Assembly: GCA_036639135.1 (NCBI GenBank)
Contig: JAVWJE010000064.1
Coordinates: 1-12,431, forward strand
Source: Carnobacterium_A sp036639135
GTDB lineage: Bacteria; Bacillota; Bacilli; Lactobacillales; Carnobacteriaceae
Length of the DNA: 12,431 bases
Reading direction: 5' to 3'
In this document: in pieces, positions 7,234 to 12,431 of the stretch
How positions within the stretch are numbered: the stretch's first letter is position 1
Layout of the letters: each line of letters begins with the position of its first letter
Program-made: the position numbers and the translations under genes
Notes under the pieces: model-generated
What the model saw: the letters and a program-made list of their open reading frames with translations, nothing else
Told to the model about the DNA's origin: nothing
Database searches by the model: none

Positions 7234-7417
7234 ATTTTTGACTAAGTAACTCTCCATTTACAGCATAATTTTCTGGTTGCATTTCATTAAGGATAACATG
7301 TACTTTTTCGCTTGGAGCGCCTGTATTTTTCACAACTGCTTCCGTAACTTCTTTAACTAAATTAAGTTTTTGTTCCGCTGTGCGTCCTGCAACTAATTCA
7401 ATATGAACAAATGGCAT
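7232..7417 (-). CDS. 4-oxalocrotonate tautomerase family enzyme (YwhB-like)
   Basis: A 61-codon protein whose initiator Met precedes Pro, giving the N-terminal proline base that defines the tautomerase superfamily after Met removal. The sequence PFVHIELVAGRTAEQKLNLV keeps Arg11. The position equivalent to the second arginine of classical 4-oxalocrotonate tautomerase (39) is His here, and Bacillus YwhB also lacks that arginine. The end reads NYAVNGELLSQ, typical of YwhB/XylH-type small subunits, which form hexamers. The frame extends upstream to 7456, but GAAGGA is six bases before the ATG at 7417, and only this start gives the catalytic proline. Physiological substrate unknown. Confidence 0.9.
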   Translation of the reverse strand: MPFVHIELVAGRTAEQKLNLVKEVTEAVVKNTGAPSEKVHVILNEMQPENYAVNGELLSQK

Positions 7418-7492
7418 CATTATTCCTTCTTTCTTTTTTTTTAATGAGATAGTCAATAAAGCGTTTCATTAGAAATTCTCTCTATTCTTTTG

Positions 7493-7498
7493 TATACT
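7493..7498 (+). promoter_or_regulatory. possible ohr promoter -10 box
   Basis: TATACT lies 38 bases before the ohr ATG. The best -35 candidate, TTAGAA 18 bases upstream, is weak. No clear OhrR-type inverted repeat is seen around it. Confidence 0.35.
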
Positions 7499-7536
7499 TA
7501 ACTTGCACGAAAGATACTAGAAAGGAGTTTTGTTAC

Positions 7537-7977
7537 ATGTCAGAATCAAATGTTTTGTACCAAACAACTGCTATCAATACCGGAGGAAGAAGTGGCGAAA
7601 GTCATCTACCAGATAAATCTTTTTCGGTACGCGTATCTACACCTAAGAAAATGGGTGGACCTGGACAAGGAAGTAATCCTGAACAACTTTTTGCACTTGG
7701 ATACAGTGCCTGTTTTAATTCTGCACTAGAGCATATGATGAAAGAAGAAAATGCTACCGGGAAATCACAAGTTACTACTACAATTGAGTTGCTGTCTGAT
7801 CCGACAGATAACGGTTTCAAATTGGCTGCCACTATGGAAGTAGCTATTGAAGGAAAAGATCTAACTGAAACAAAAGAATGGGCTGATAAAGCTCATGCAT
7901 TTTGTCCGTACTCAAAAGCAACTAAAGGCAACATCGATGTTACTGTAAAAGCTGTAGAATACAAAGACGAAATATAA
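7537..7977 (+). CDS. ohr: organic hydroperoxide resistance protein, Ohr/OsmC family
   Basis: Ohr reduces organic and fatty-acid hydroperoxides with two reactive cysteines that are recycled through lipoyl-bearing proteins. At 146 residues it has the family length. The catalytic set is complete: Arg18 in GGRSG, Glu49 in NPEQLFALGYSACF with peroxidatic Cys59, and resolving Cys123 in HAFCPYSKATKGNIDV. The Arg plus the spacing of the cysteines mark the Ohr rather than the OsmC branch. AGAAAGGAG sits nine bases before the ATG. It is a single-gene unit with a terminator behind it. In many bacteria it is controlled by OhrR, but no ohrR gene is in this window. Confidence 0.94.
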   Translation: MSESNVLYQTTAINTGGRSGESHLPDKSFSVRVSTPKKMGGPGQGSNPEQLFALGYSACFNSALEHMMKEENATGKSQVTTTIELLSDPTDNGFKLAATMEVAIEGKDLTETKEWADKAHAFCPYSKATKGNIDVTVKAVEYKDEI

Positions 7978-7985
7978 AATAATGA

Positions 7986-8029
7986 ACGGATAAAAGAGCT
8001 GGGATTTTTAAAGCCGCTCTTTTATTCGT
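7986..8029. terminator. intrinsic terminator after ohr, probably bidirectional
   Basis: ACGGATAAAAGAGC (7986-7999) pairs with GCTCTTTTATTCGT (8016-8029), a 14-bp stem with one G-U pair, followed by a T-rich run on the plus strand. It also lies just beyond the NUDIX stop on the minus strand, with a T-rich stretch on that side too. Confidence 0.85.
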
Positions 8030-8037
8030 TTTTCTTA

Positions 8038-8496
8038 TTAAACAATGTTTTCTTCCCTATTTTCTAGATACTGTTCAACTGCCCAACGGTGACTGCCACG
8101 CTTTAATTTCTTTAACGCTTCAGGAATTGTCATCCATTCGATGCCGTTAAAGTCTTCTAGTGGTTCACCAATCTCTTCCCAAGAATTAATCATGTAAAAG
8201 TAAGCAGGATTTTGATAATATTTTTTACGGTAAGTAGAATAAAAATAATCTTCCCCGGCCCCTATATACTCGCCTACTTCTATTTGAAAGCCTAGCTCTT
8301 CTATGCACTCTCTTTTAAGAGTTTCTTCGTCTGTTTCTTGTTGTTCTTTTTCTCCTCCAGGCAATAAATAGGATCCATTTGGTGGAGAAACAACAATAAT
8401 TTCATCTGTTACAGGGTTTACTAGGATACCATAAACTCCAATCCGTATATGATAGTGCTCTGTTTTCAGTCTTTCACCAAAAGTGTGAGTAATCAT
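8038..8496 (-). CDS. NUDIX hydrolase
   Basis: A 152-residue NUDIX hydrolase, cleaving a nucleoside diphosphate linked to some group X. The full Nudix box is at about 48-70: GEKEQQE, then TDEETLK, then RECIEELGF, fitting G-x5-E-x7-REUxEExGU. A GVYGILVNP strand leads into the box and the C-terminus is ordinary for a small MutT-like enzyme. The frame opens at 8535, but a good promoter places the transcript start at about 8541, leaving no room for a ribosome site there. GGAGG lies eight bases before the ATG at 8496, so I take that start. The substrate is not predictable. Confidence 0.9.
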   Translation of the reverse strand: MITHTFGERLKTEHYHIRIGVYGILVNPVTDEIIVVSPPNGSYLLPGGEKEQQETDEETLKRECIEELGFQIEVGEYIGAGEDYFYSTYRKKYYQNPAYFYMINSWEEIGEPLEDFNGIEWMTIPEALKKLKRGSHRWAVEQYLENREENIV

Positions 8497-8547
8497 ATCC
8501 ATTCCCTCCGATTTTTCCAACTCTATTAATCTCATCTTATTCTCATT

Positions 8548-8576
8548 ATTCTAACCGTTTACACTAAAAGAGTCAA
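8548..8576 (-). promoter_or_regulatory. NUDIX gene promoter
   Basis: On the minus strand TTGACT (8576-8571), a 17-base spacer and TAGAAT (8553-8548). Spacing is ideal and both boxes are close to consensus. Confidence 0.78.
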
Positions 8577-8595
8577 TTCTATTTTATACATAACG

Positions 8596-8628
8596 AAAGA
8601 GAGGATAGGAAATTTCTACCCTCTCTTT
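8596..8628. terminator. terminator hairpin between folT and the NUDIX gene
   Basis: AAAGAGAGG (8596-8604) pairs with CCTCTCTTT (8620-8628), with TAG/CTA able to pair inside the loop. It is placed to end the folT transcript on the minus strand. The T-run is better on the plus strand, so efficiency in the folT direction is uncertain. Confidence 0.6.
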
Positions 8629-8661
8629 TTCTTATTAAATTCTGAGTGTTTTATATCCTTA

Positions 8662-9180
8662 TTATTCAATCTTTGTTGCTTTACGAAGAGCTTTATTTTG
8701 TAGAACACCGTACAATAATATACAGTTAATTGGTGCTAAGATTAAATTTTGAACTACACGTGCCGGAAAAATAACATAAATGGCTTTATCCAGTATAATT
8801 TTCAACCATAACGTATTCAAACCTAAATGAACAAATAAGGTGGTTAATAAGACAGCAACAATAACTCTTTCAAGAGTCTTAGGTTTCTTATATAAAACCA
8901 AGCCATAAATAACCCCTACTAAAAACGCAGATAGCGTAAATCCTGGAAAGTATAAAGCAACCTTTGGAAACAGCATAATCCCCATGAAATCAGTCATTGC
9001 TGCAGCTGTACCAGCAATCCAAGGCCCGTAAAGCATAGCAATAATAGCAACTGGCAAAAAACCAAAACCAATACGAACTATAGGTGTTTCAATAGCTACG
9101 AATCTAGTTAATATAATCTCCAGACCCATTAGTAATCCTATAACTGAAATGCTTCTTGCATCAAATTTATTCTTGTTCAT
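8662..9180 (-). CDS. folT: folate ECF transporter S component
   Basis: FolT is the membrane substrate-binding subunit that captures folates and docks on the shared EcfA-A'-T energy module. It has 172 residues and about six hydrophobic helices, beginning near 11-27 (ISVIGLLMGLEIILTRF). IVRIGFGFLPVAIIAMLYGPW, the PFGFTL-like turn YFPGFTLSAFLVGVIYG and RVVQNLILAPINCILLYGVL are characteristic of FolT/ECF S components. The identification is supported independently by the tetrahydrofolate riboswitch directly upstream. AAAAGGAG precedes the ATG by nine bases. It is monocistronic; the energy module genes are not in the window, as is usual for group II ECF systems. Confidence 0.92.
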   Translation of the reverse strand: MNKNKFDARSISVIGLLMGLEIILTRFVAIETPIVRIGFGFLPVAIIAMLYGPWIAGTAAAMTDFMGIMLFPKVALYFPGFTLSAFLVGVIYGLVLYKKPKTLERVIVAVLLTTLFVHLGLNTLWLKIILDKAIYVIFPARVVQNLILAPINCILLYGVLQNKALRKATKIE

Positions 9181-9189
9181 TTTGAAGAT

Positions 9190-9202
9190 CTCCTTTTAAG
9201 AG
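9190..9202 (-). promoter_or_regulatory. small hairpin covering the folT ribosome binding site
   Basis: CTCTT (9202-9198) can pair with the Shine-Dalgarno AGGAG (9194-9190) across an AAA loop: five pairs, one of them G-U. No terminator is seen between the riboswitch and the ATG, so control at the level of translation through this segment is plausible. Confidence 0.4.
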
Positions 9203-9221
9203 CTCCACACATATTGACTAT

Positions 9222-9322
9222 GCAGCGAATGCAAAAACAAAACCGCAAATTACCTGAGCAATTTTTCGTCTGTAAGCAACATTCCATCTCTACAGCACTT
9301 AACGCTTCGTTTCCTACTCTGA
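9222..9322 (-). ncRNA. tetrahydrofolate (THF-I) riboswitch
   Basis: The minus-strand leader of folT has the conserved elements of the THF riboswitch in order: AGAGTAG, GCGTTAAGTG, GATGGAATGTTGC, ACGAA, GCGGT and GCATTCGCTG. The helices also form. P1 is CAG with CTG. P2 is GAAACGAA with TTTGTTTT (two G-U pairs). P3 is CTGTA with TACAG. P4 is AAATTGC with GTAATTT around TCAG. Layout matches the class found before folT in Lactobacillales, where reduced folate binding lowers expression. P1 is short here, three pairs visible. Confidence 0.92.
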
Positions 9323-9330
9323 TTATTTGA

Positions 9331-9355
9331 TTAACAAGTTAACTTAACTTGTTAA
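9331..9355. promoter_or_regulatory. double palindrome at the folT transcription start (AdcR/ZitR-like)
   Basis: TTAACAAGTTAA (9331-9342), one C, and TTAACTTGTTAA (9344-9355). Each half is a palindrome of the form TTAAC-WW-GTTAA, and the two halves are perfect reverse complements. It lies just downstream of the folT -10 box, at about +2 to +26, an ideal repressor position. It differs from the streptococcal and lactococcal zinc-repressor motif TTAACYRGTTAA at one central base. As RNA it could also form a 12-bp hairpin. Confidence 0.65.
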
Positions 9356-9363
9356 CATAACTA

Positions 9364-9393
9364 ACTATAGCACGGTTTGTAGTGATCTGCCAA
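9364..9393 (-). promoter_or_regulatory. folT promoter
   Basis: On the minus strand TTGGCA (9393-9388), an 18-base spacer and TATAGT (9369-9364). The predicted start near 9357 places the riboswitch wholly within the 5' leader. Confidence 0.75.
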
Positions 9394-9713
9394 TCTAAAA
9401 ATCATCATCCTCACACCATAAGTTAGTTTATACTTAAGATTGTTTGAATCAATTTTACTTTTTCTTTACTAGCTTTTGACTTTGACTAGCATACGCTTTA
9501 TTCTGCGTTAACTGAACAGTCTAATTAGATGTAAATATTTTGCATTTAACTTATACTAAATGAAATAAACAACATTAAAGTGATCAAGTAGCCTATTCGC
9601 ATTTCTCAATTTTAATCACCTTATCTTCGACTCTTTCTATAATGATTTTTTCACTCGTTCTTTGTGTTACCTCTCATTCTCTAATCAGCATGAACTAATA
9701 GGAGGTTCTTTTT
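9394..9713 (+). promoter_or_regulatory. gene-free upstream region and leader of the mgtA-like gene
   Basis: About 320 bases with no convincing gene. The best promoter is TTGACT (9476-9481), 17 bases, TATTCT (9499-9504); another -10-like TATACT is at 9552-9557. Either would leave a leader of roughly 150-200 bases, long enough for RNA-level control. Short dyads ACTG-AA-CAGT (9511-9520) and TCTAATTAGA (9520-9529) follow the first promoter. I do not recognise an M-box magnesium riboswitch. An 18-codon frame (9642-9698) ends just before the AGGAGG site of the ATPase but lacks a ribosome site. Confidence 0.45.
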
Positions 9714-12242
9714 ATGAAAAAAGAATTCATTCATTATTATGCTATGCCTTATGAAAAAGTGTTAAAACACTTTGATGTGAATGCTAATGGGCTATCATCA
9801 GAAGACGCCCAATTATCTTTACAAAAATATGGAGAGAACACTATCACAAAAAAGAAAAGAATGACTAAAATAATGCTTTTTATCAATCAGTTTAAAAATC
9901 CTATTATCGTTATCTTACTTGTCGCAACAGCCGTTTCAGCTATTACTGGAGAGTGGATTGATGCTATGATTATTCTACTAATTATACTTGGAAGTGGATT
10001 GTTAAGTTTTTTCCAAGAATATAGCGCAAGCAATGCCATAGAAGAACTGAGAGCTAAAGTACAAGCGACAACTAACGTTTTGCGAGATGGAAAAGTTATA
10101 GAAATCCCTTCAAGTAAAATAGTACCTGGGGATATTATTAACCTTTCAATAGGCAGCTTAATTCCAGCTGATGGTCTTATTTTAGAGTGTCTTGATTTTT
10201 TTGTTAATCAGTCTATTTTAACAGGAGAGTCCTTTCCATCTGAAAAAAAAGCAACCGTTGTTAGCGAAGATGCTAGTATGGAAGAACGCATTAACTGTGT
10301 TTTTATGGGGACTAGTGTTCAAAATGGAAGTGCAACTGTACTGGTTTTAGATACTGGATCGGCTACTGAGTTCGGTAAGATTGCAAAAAAATTAACTTTG
10401 CGACCTCCTGAAACAGATTTTGAAAGAGGTATTCGCCACTTTGGCTATTTATTAACTAAGATTATGTTAATTCTTACATTGTTTGTTTTTGCAATAAACG
10501 TCTTTTTTAATAGACCTGTGATTGATTCATTGCTCTTTTCAATTGCTCTTGCAGTAGGAATAACACCACAATTATTACCGGCCATCATTAGCATCAATCT
10601 TTCGAAAGGTGCTCGTAGCATGGCAAAGGCAGGTGTCATTGTACGTAATATGACAGCTATTGAAAACTTTGGAAGTATGGATGTTTTATGTACAGATAAA
10701 ACAGGTACGCTAACGGAAGGAACGATTCGTCTTGATGGCGTTGCTGGTTATGATGGTCGCCCTTCTGATGTCGTTTTTAGATTAGCTTATATAAATGCAA
10801 GCTTACAAACTGGTATGACTAATTCTCTTGATAAGGCAATCATAGATGCAAAAAGCATCAATATTGGAACTCTAAAGAAAAAGGGTGAAATTCCTTTTGA
10901 CTTTACTCGCAAGCGTCTCGGAGTAATTATACAAGATGATACCCAGTATCAATTGATTGTAAAAGGGGCTTTTAACAAAATCTTAGACATCTGTCGTTAT
11001 ACTCAATCCGATAATGGATGTGAAATACCACTAGACAAGGATGTACTAACGACTATTCAGAAATGTTATACTGACTGGAGCAATCAAGGTATTAGAGTGG
11101 TTGGAGTTGCTCAAAAAGCTATTTCCTTAAAAGAACGTTATACCATTGATGATGAAAGTGACTTAGTGTTCATGGGATTTGTTCTTTTTATCGATCATCC
11201 TAAATCAGATATTAAAGAAGTTATTGTTAATCTTAGGCAAAAGGGTGTAAGTTTAAAAATTATTACTGGCGATAACAAACTTGTCGCGATGCATACCGCG
11301 CAATCTGTTGGTCTGAAGTTAGAAGGAGTTCTTACTGGAGCTGAATTATTTAAACTAGACGATGGAACCTTATTAAACAGGATTGATAAAATTAATTTAT
11401 TTGCAGAAGTAGATCCCAATCAAAAAGAGCGTATTATCAGGGCATTAAAAAAGACCAATCATGTTGTTGGATACATGGGTGACGGCATCAATGACCTTCC
11501 TGCGCTTTTCGCTTCAGATGTTAGTATTTCAGTAAACAATGCTGTCGATGTTGCGAAAGAGTCTGCAGACTTCGTATTAATGGAAAATAGTTTAAAAATA
11601 CTGACTCATGGAATTGAACTTGGTCGTATGACTTTTGAAAACACGATTAAATATATTCTTGTAACCACCAGTGCAAATTTCGGAAATATGTTCAGTATGG
11701 CTGGTTTATCCTTATTTCTACCTTTTATTCCTTTATTACCTAAACAGATATTGACGATTAATTTTCTAACGGATCTACCAGCAATAAGTATCGCTCAAGA
11801 CTCTGTAGATTCTGACATATTAGAACAACCACATAGGTGGGATATTCATTTCATTAAAAAATTTATGCTTGTTTTTGGTTTACTCAGCTCTGTTTTTGAT
11901 TATCTTACTTTTCTTGTTTTATTAATCGGATTCAATGTACAACAAAGTAGTTTTCAAAGTAGTTGGTTTCTATTTTCTATTTTAACAGAACTATTTGTTT
12001 TATTAATTATGCGAACCCGCAAACCATTTTATAAAAGTAAACCTGCTCCAATGCTGCTGTATTCCGCTATTGGAGTTGGAATACTCACTTTACTTCTTTC
12101 TTATTTAAAACCAATAAATGAAATCTTAACAATAGAACCTGTGAGACCACTTATTTTGCTTTCTCTATTCGGTCTTGTTCTTTTATATGTCATTACGATA
12201 GAGACCGCAAAATTTTATTTTTATAAATCAGCATCGCGTTAA
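9714..12242 (+). CDS. MgtA-like P-type ATPase (probable magnesium transporter)
   Basis: An 842-residue P-type ATPase, closest by eye to the type IIIB magnesium-translocating MgtA/MgtB group. Order of parts: cytoplasmic N-terminus with GLSSEDAQLSLQKYGENTIT, helices 1-2 (about 55-100), actuator with TGES (170-173), helices 3-4 (about 245-295), phosphorylation motif CTDKTGTLT with Asp328, nucleotide domain with FDFTRKRLGVII and VKGAF, hinge GDGINDLPAL (589-598), then six C-terminal helices from about 645. The NFGSMDVLCTDKTGTL block is MgtA-like. Helix 4 reads GITPQLLPAI, where well-known MgtA proteins have TPEMLP, so the usual glutamate is glutamine (286). AGGAGG lies eight bases before the ATG. 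It stands alone, with a terminator behind. The transported ion is inferred from family; calcium or another cation is possible. Confidence 0.85.
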   Translation: MKKEFIHYYAMPYEKVLKHFDVNANGLSSEDAQLSLQKYGENTITKKKRMTKIMLFINQFKNPIIVILLVATAVSAITGEWIDAMIILLIILGSGLLSFFQEYSASNAIEELRAKVQATTNVLRDGKVIEIPSSKIVPGDIINLSIGSLIPADGLILECLDFFVNQSILTGESFPSEKKATVVSEDASMEERINCVFMGTSVQNGSATVLVLDTGSATEFGKIAKKLTLRPPETDFERGIRHFGYLLTKIMLILTLFVFAINVFFNRPVIDSLLFSIALAVGITPQLLPAIISINLSKGARSMAKAGVIVRNMTAIENFGSMDVLCTDKTGTLTEGTIRLDGVAGYDGRPSDVVFRLAYINASLQTGMTNSLDKAIIDAKSINIGTLKKKGEIPFDFTRKRLGVIIQDDTQYQLIVKGAFNKILDICRYTQSDNGCEIPLDKDVLTTIQKCYTDWSNQGIRVVGVAQKAISLKERYTIDDESDLVFMGFVLFIDHPKSDIKEVIVNLRQKGVSLKIITGDNKLVAMHTAQSVGLKLEGVLTGAELFKLDDGTLLNRIDKINLFAEVDPNQKERIIRALKKTNHVVGYMGDGINDLPALFASDVSISVNNAVDVAKESADFVLMENSLKILTHGIELGRMTFENTIKYILVTTSANFGNMFSMAGLSLFLPFIPLLPKQILTINFLTDLPAISIAQDSVDSDILEQPHRWDIHFIKKFMLVFGLLSSVFDYLTFLVLLIGFNVQQSSFQSSWFLFSILTELFVLLIMRTRKPFYKSKPAPMLLYSAIGVGILTLLLSYLKPINEILTIEPVRPLILLSLFGLVLLYVITIETAKFYFYKSASR

Positions 12243-12251
12243 AAAATTTCA

Positions 12252-12296
12252 AAAAAAAGAGCATCCCATCAAAAAATAATGAGATGCTCTTTTTTT
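12252..12296. terminator. terminator after the P-type ATPase gene, bidirectional
   Basis: AAAAAAAGAGCATC (12252-12265) pairs perfectly with GATGCTCTTTTTTT (12283-12296), 14 bp with a 17-base loop. A- and T-tracts lie on both sides, so it can act on both strands. It starts ten bases after the ATPase stop codon. Confidence 0.93.
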
Positions 12297-12297
12297 A

Positions 12298-12431
12298 CTA
12301 TTTAAATTCTTCTATTAATTGTTTCGTTTCATCAATCTCTTTCTTTCTTTTGAGCTTTTATATTGCTTTGCTTTTGTTCAAACGAAAAAATCAGCTTATA
12401 GATTTACTTGCCTTAAGACGTATGTATTCAC
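12298..12431 (-). pseudogene. possible decayed tail of a minus-strand gene
   Basis: No intact gene is seen here. On the minus strand, charged coding-like pieces lie in successive frames: EYIRLKASKSIS, then LIFSFEQKQSNIKAQKKERD, then KLKRKKEIDETKQLIEEFK ending at a TAG (12300-12298) right against the bidirectional terminator. The position of that stop relative to the terminator is what a real gene end would look like, while the frame changes suggest decay. It could equally be non-coding AT-rich DNA. Confidence 0.25.

Noticed and set aside
7460..7530. OhrR operator in front of ohr
   Set aside because: Only partial inverted repeats are present around GTATAC; no TACAATT-type dyad is seen.
9642..9698. 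18-codon leader peptide before the P-type ATPase gene
   Set aside because: It ends suggestively just before AGGAGG, but nothing like a ribosome binding site precedes its ATG, so I do not list it as a gene.
9476..9713. M-box magnesium riboswitch before the P-type ATPase gene
   Set aside because: I could not find the conserved M-box segments or a closing helix in this leader.

Overview
The window looks like a chromosomal piece of a low-GC Gram-positive bacterium of the order Lactobacillales. A Carnobacteriaceae-type organism is my best guess. The pointers are AT-rich DNA, strong AGGAGG-type ribosome binding sites, an RpoE (RNA polymerase delta) gene next to pyrG, a GcvH-dependent lipoyl relay enzyme (LipL/YwfL type), a YwfO/EF1143-type HD dNTPase and a tetrahydrofolate riboswitch in front of folT. 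The species assignment is inference. I see no insertion sequence, tRNA, rRNA, CRISPR array or phage gene.

Layout. Bases 1-3897 are all on the minus strand and read, in transcription order, acoA (E1 alpha), acoB (E1 beta), a DUF1934/YwiB protein, rpoE and the first 183 codons of pyrG. The pyrG gene has its own promoter and a leader with the hallmarks of CTP-sensitive attenuation: the transcript starts GGGC and a 12-bp terminator with a CU-rich 5' arm precedes the gene. Bases 3898-4107 are a divergent control region with promoters both ways and two touching dyads against the acoA -35 box. Bases 4108-7184 are a plus-strand operon of lipL, an HD-domain dNTP triphosphohydrolase and a Cof-type HAD phosphatase, closed by a 16-bp bidirectional terminator. 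Bases 7232-9180 hold a small 4-oxalocrotonate tautomerase (minus), ohr (plus), a NUDIX hydrolase (minus) and folT (minus), mostly single-gene units. Bases 9181-9713 have no gene but carry the folT promoter, a double palindrome, a THF riboswitch, and the long mgtA leader. Bases 9714-12242 encode a large MgtA-like P-type ATPase, followed by a terminator and what may be a decayed gene tail.

How the genes fit together. LipL moves the lipoyl (octanoyl) group from GcvH to the E2 subunits of 2-oxoacid dehydrogenases, and AcoA/AcoB form the E1 of such a complex, so the divergent pair makes sense, although no E2 or E3 gene is in view. RpoE and PyrG tie transcription to nucleotide supply, and the HD dNTPase acts on the deoxynucleotide pool. 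Ohr, NUDIX and tautomerase are small housekeeping or detoxification enzymes.

The most interesting region is the folT control region. The THF riboswitch is preceded, right at the predicted transcription start, by two abutting copies of TTAAC-WW-GTTAA. This resembles the zinc-responsive AdcR/ZitR operator and suggests folate uptake may answer both to folate and to zinc.
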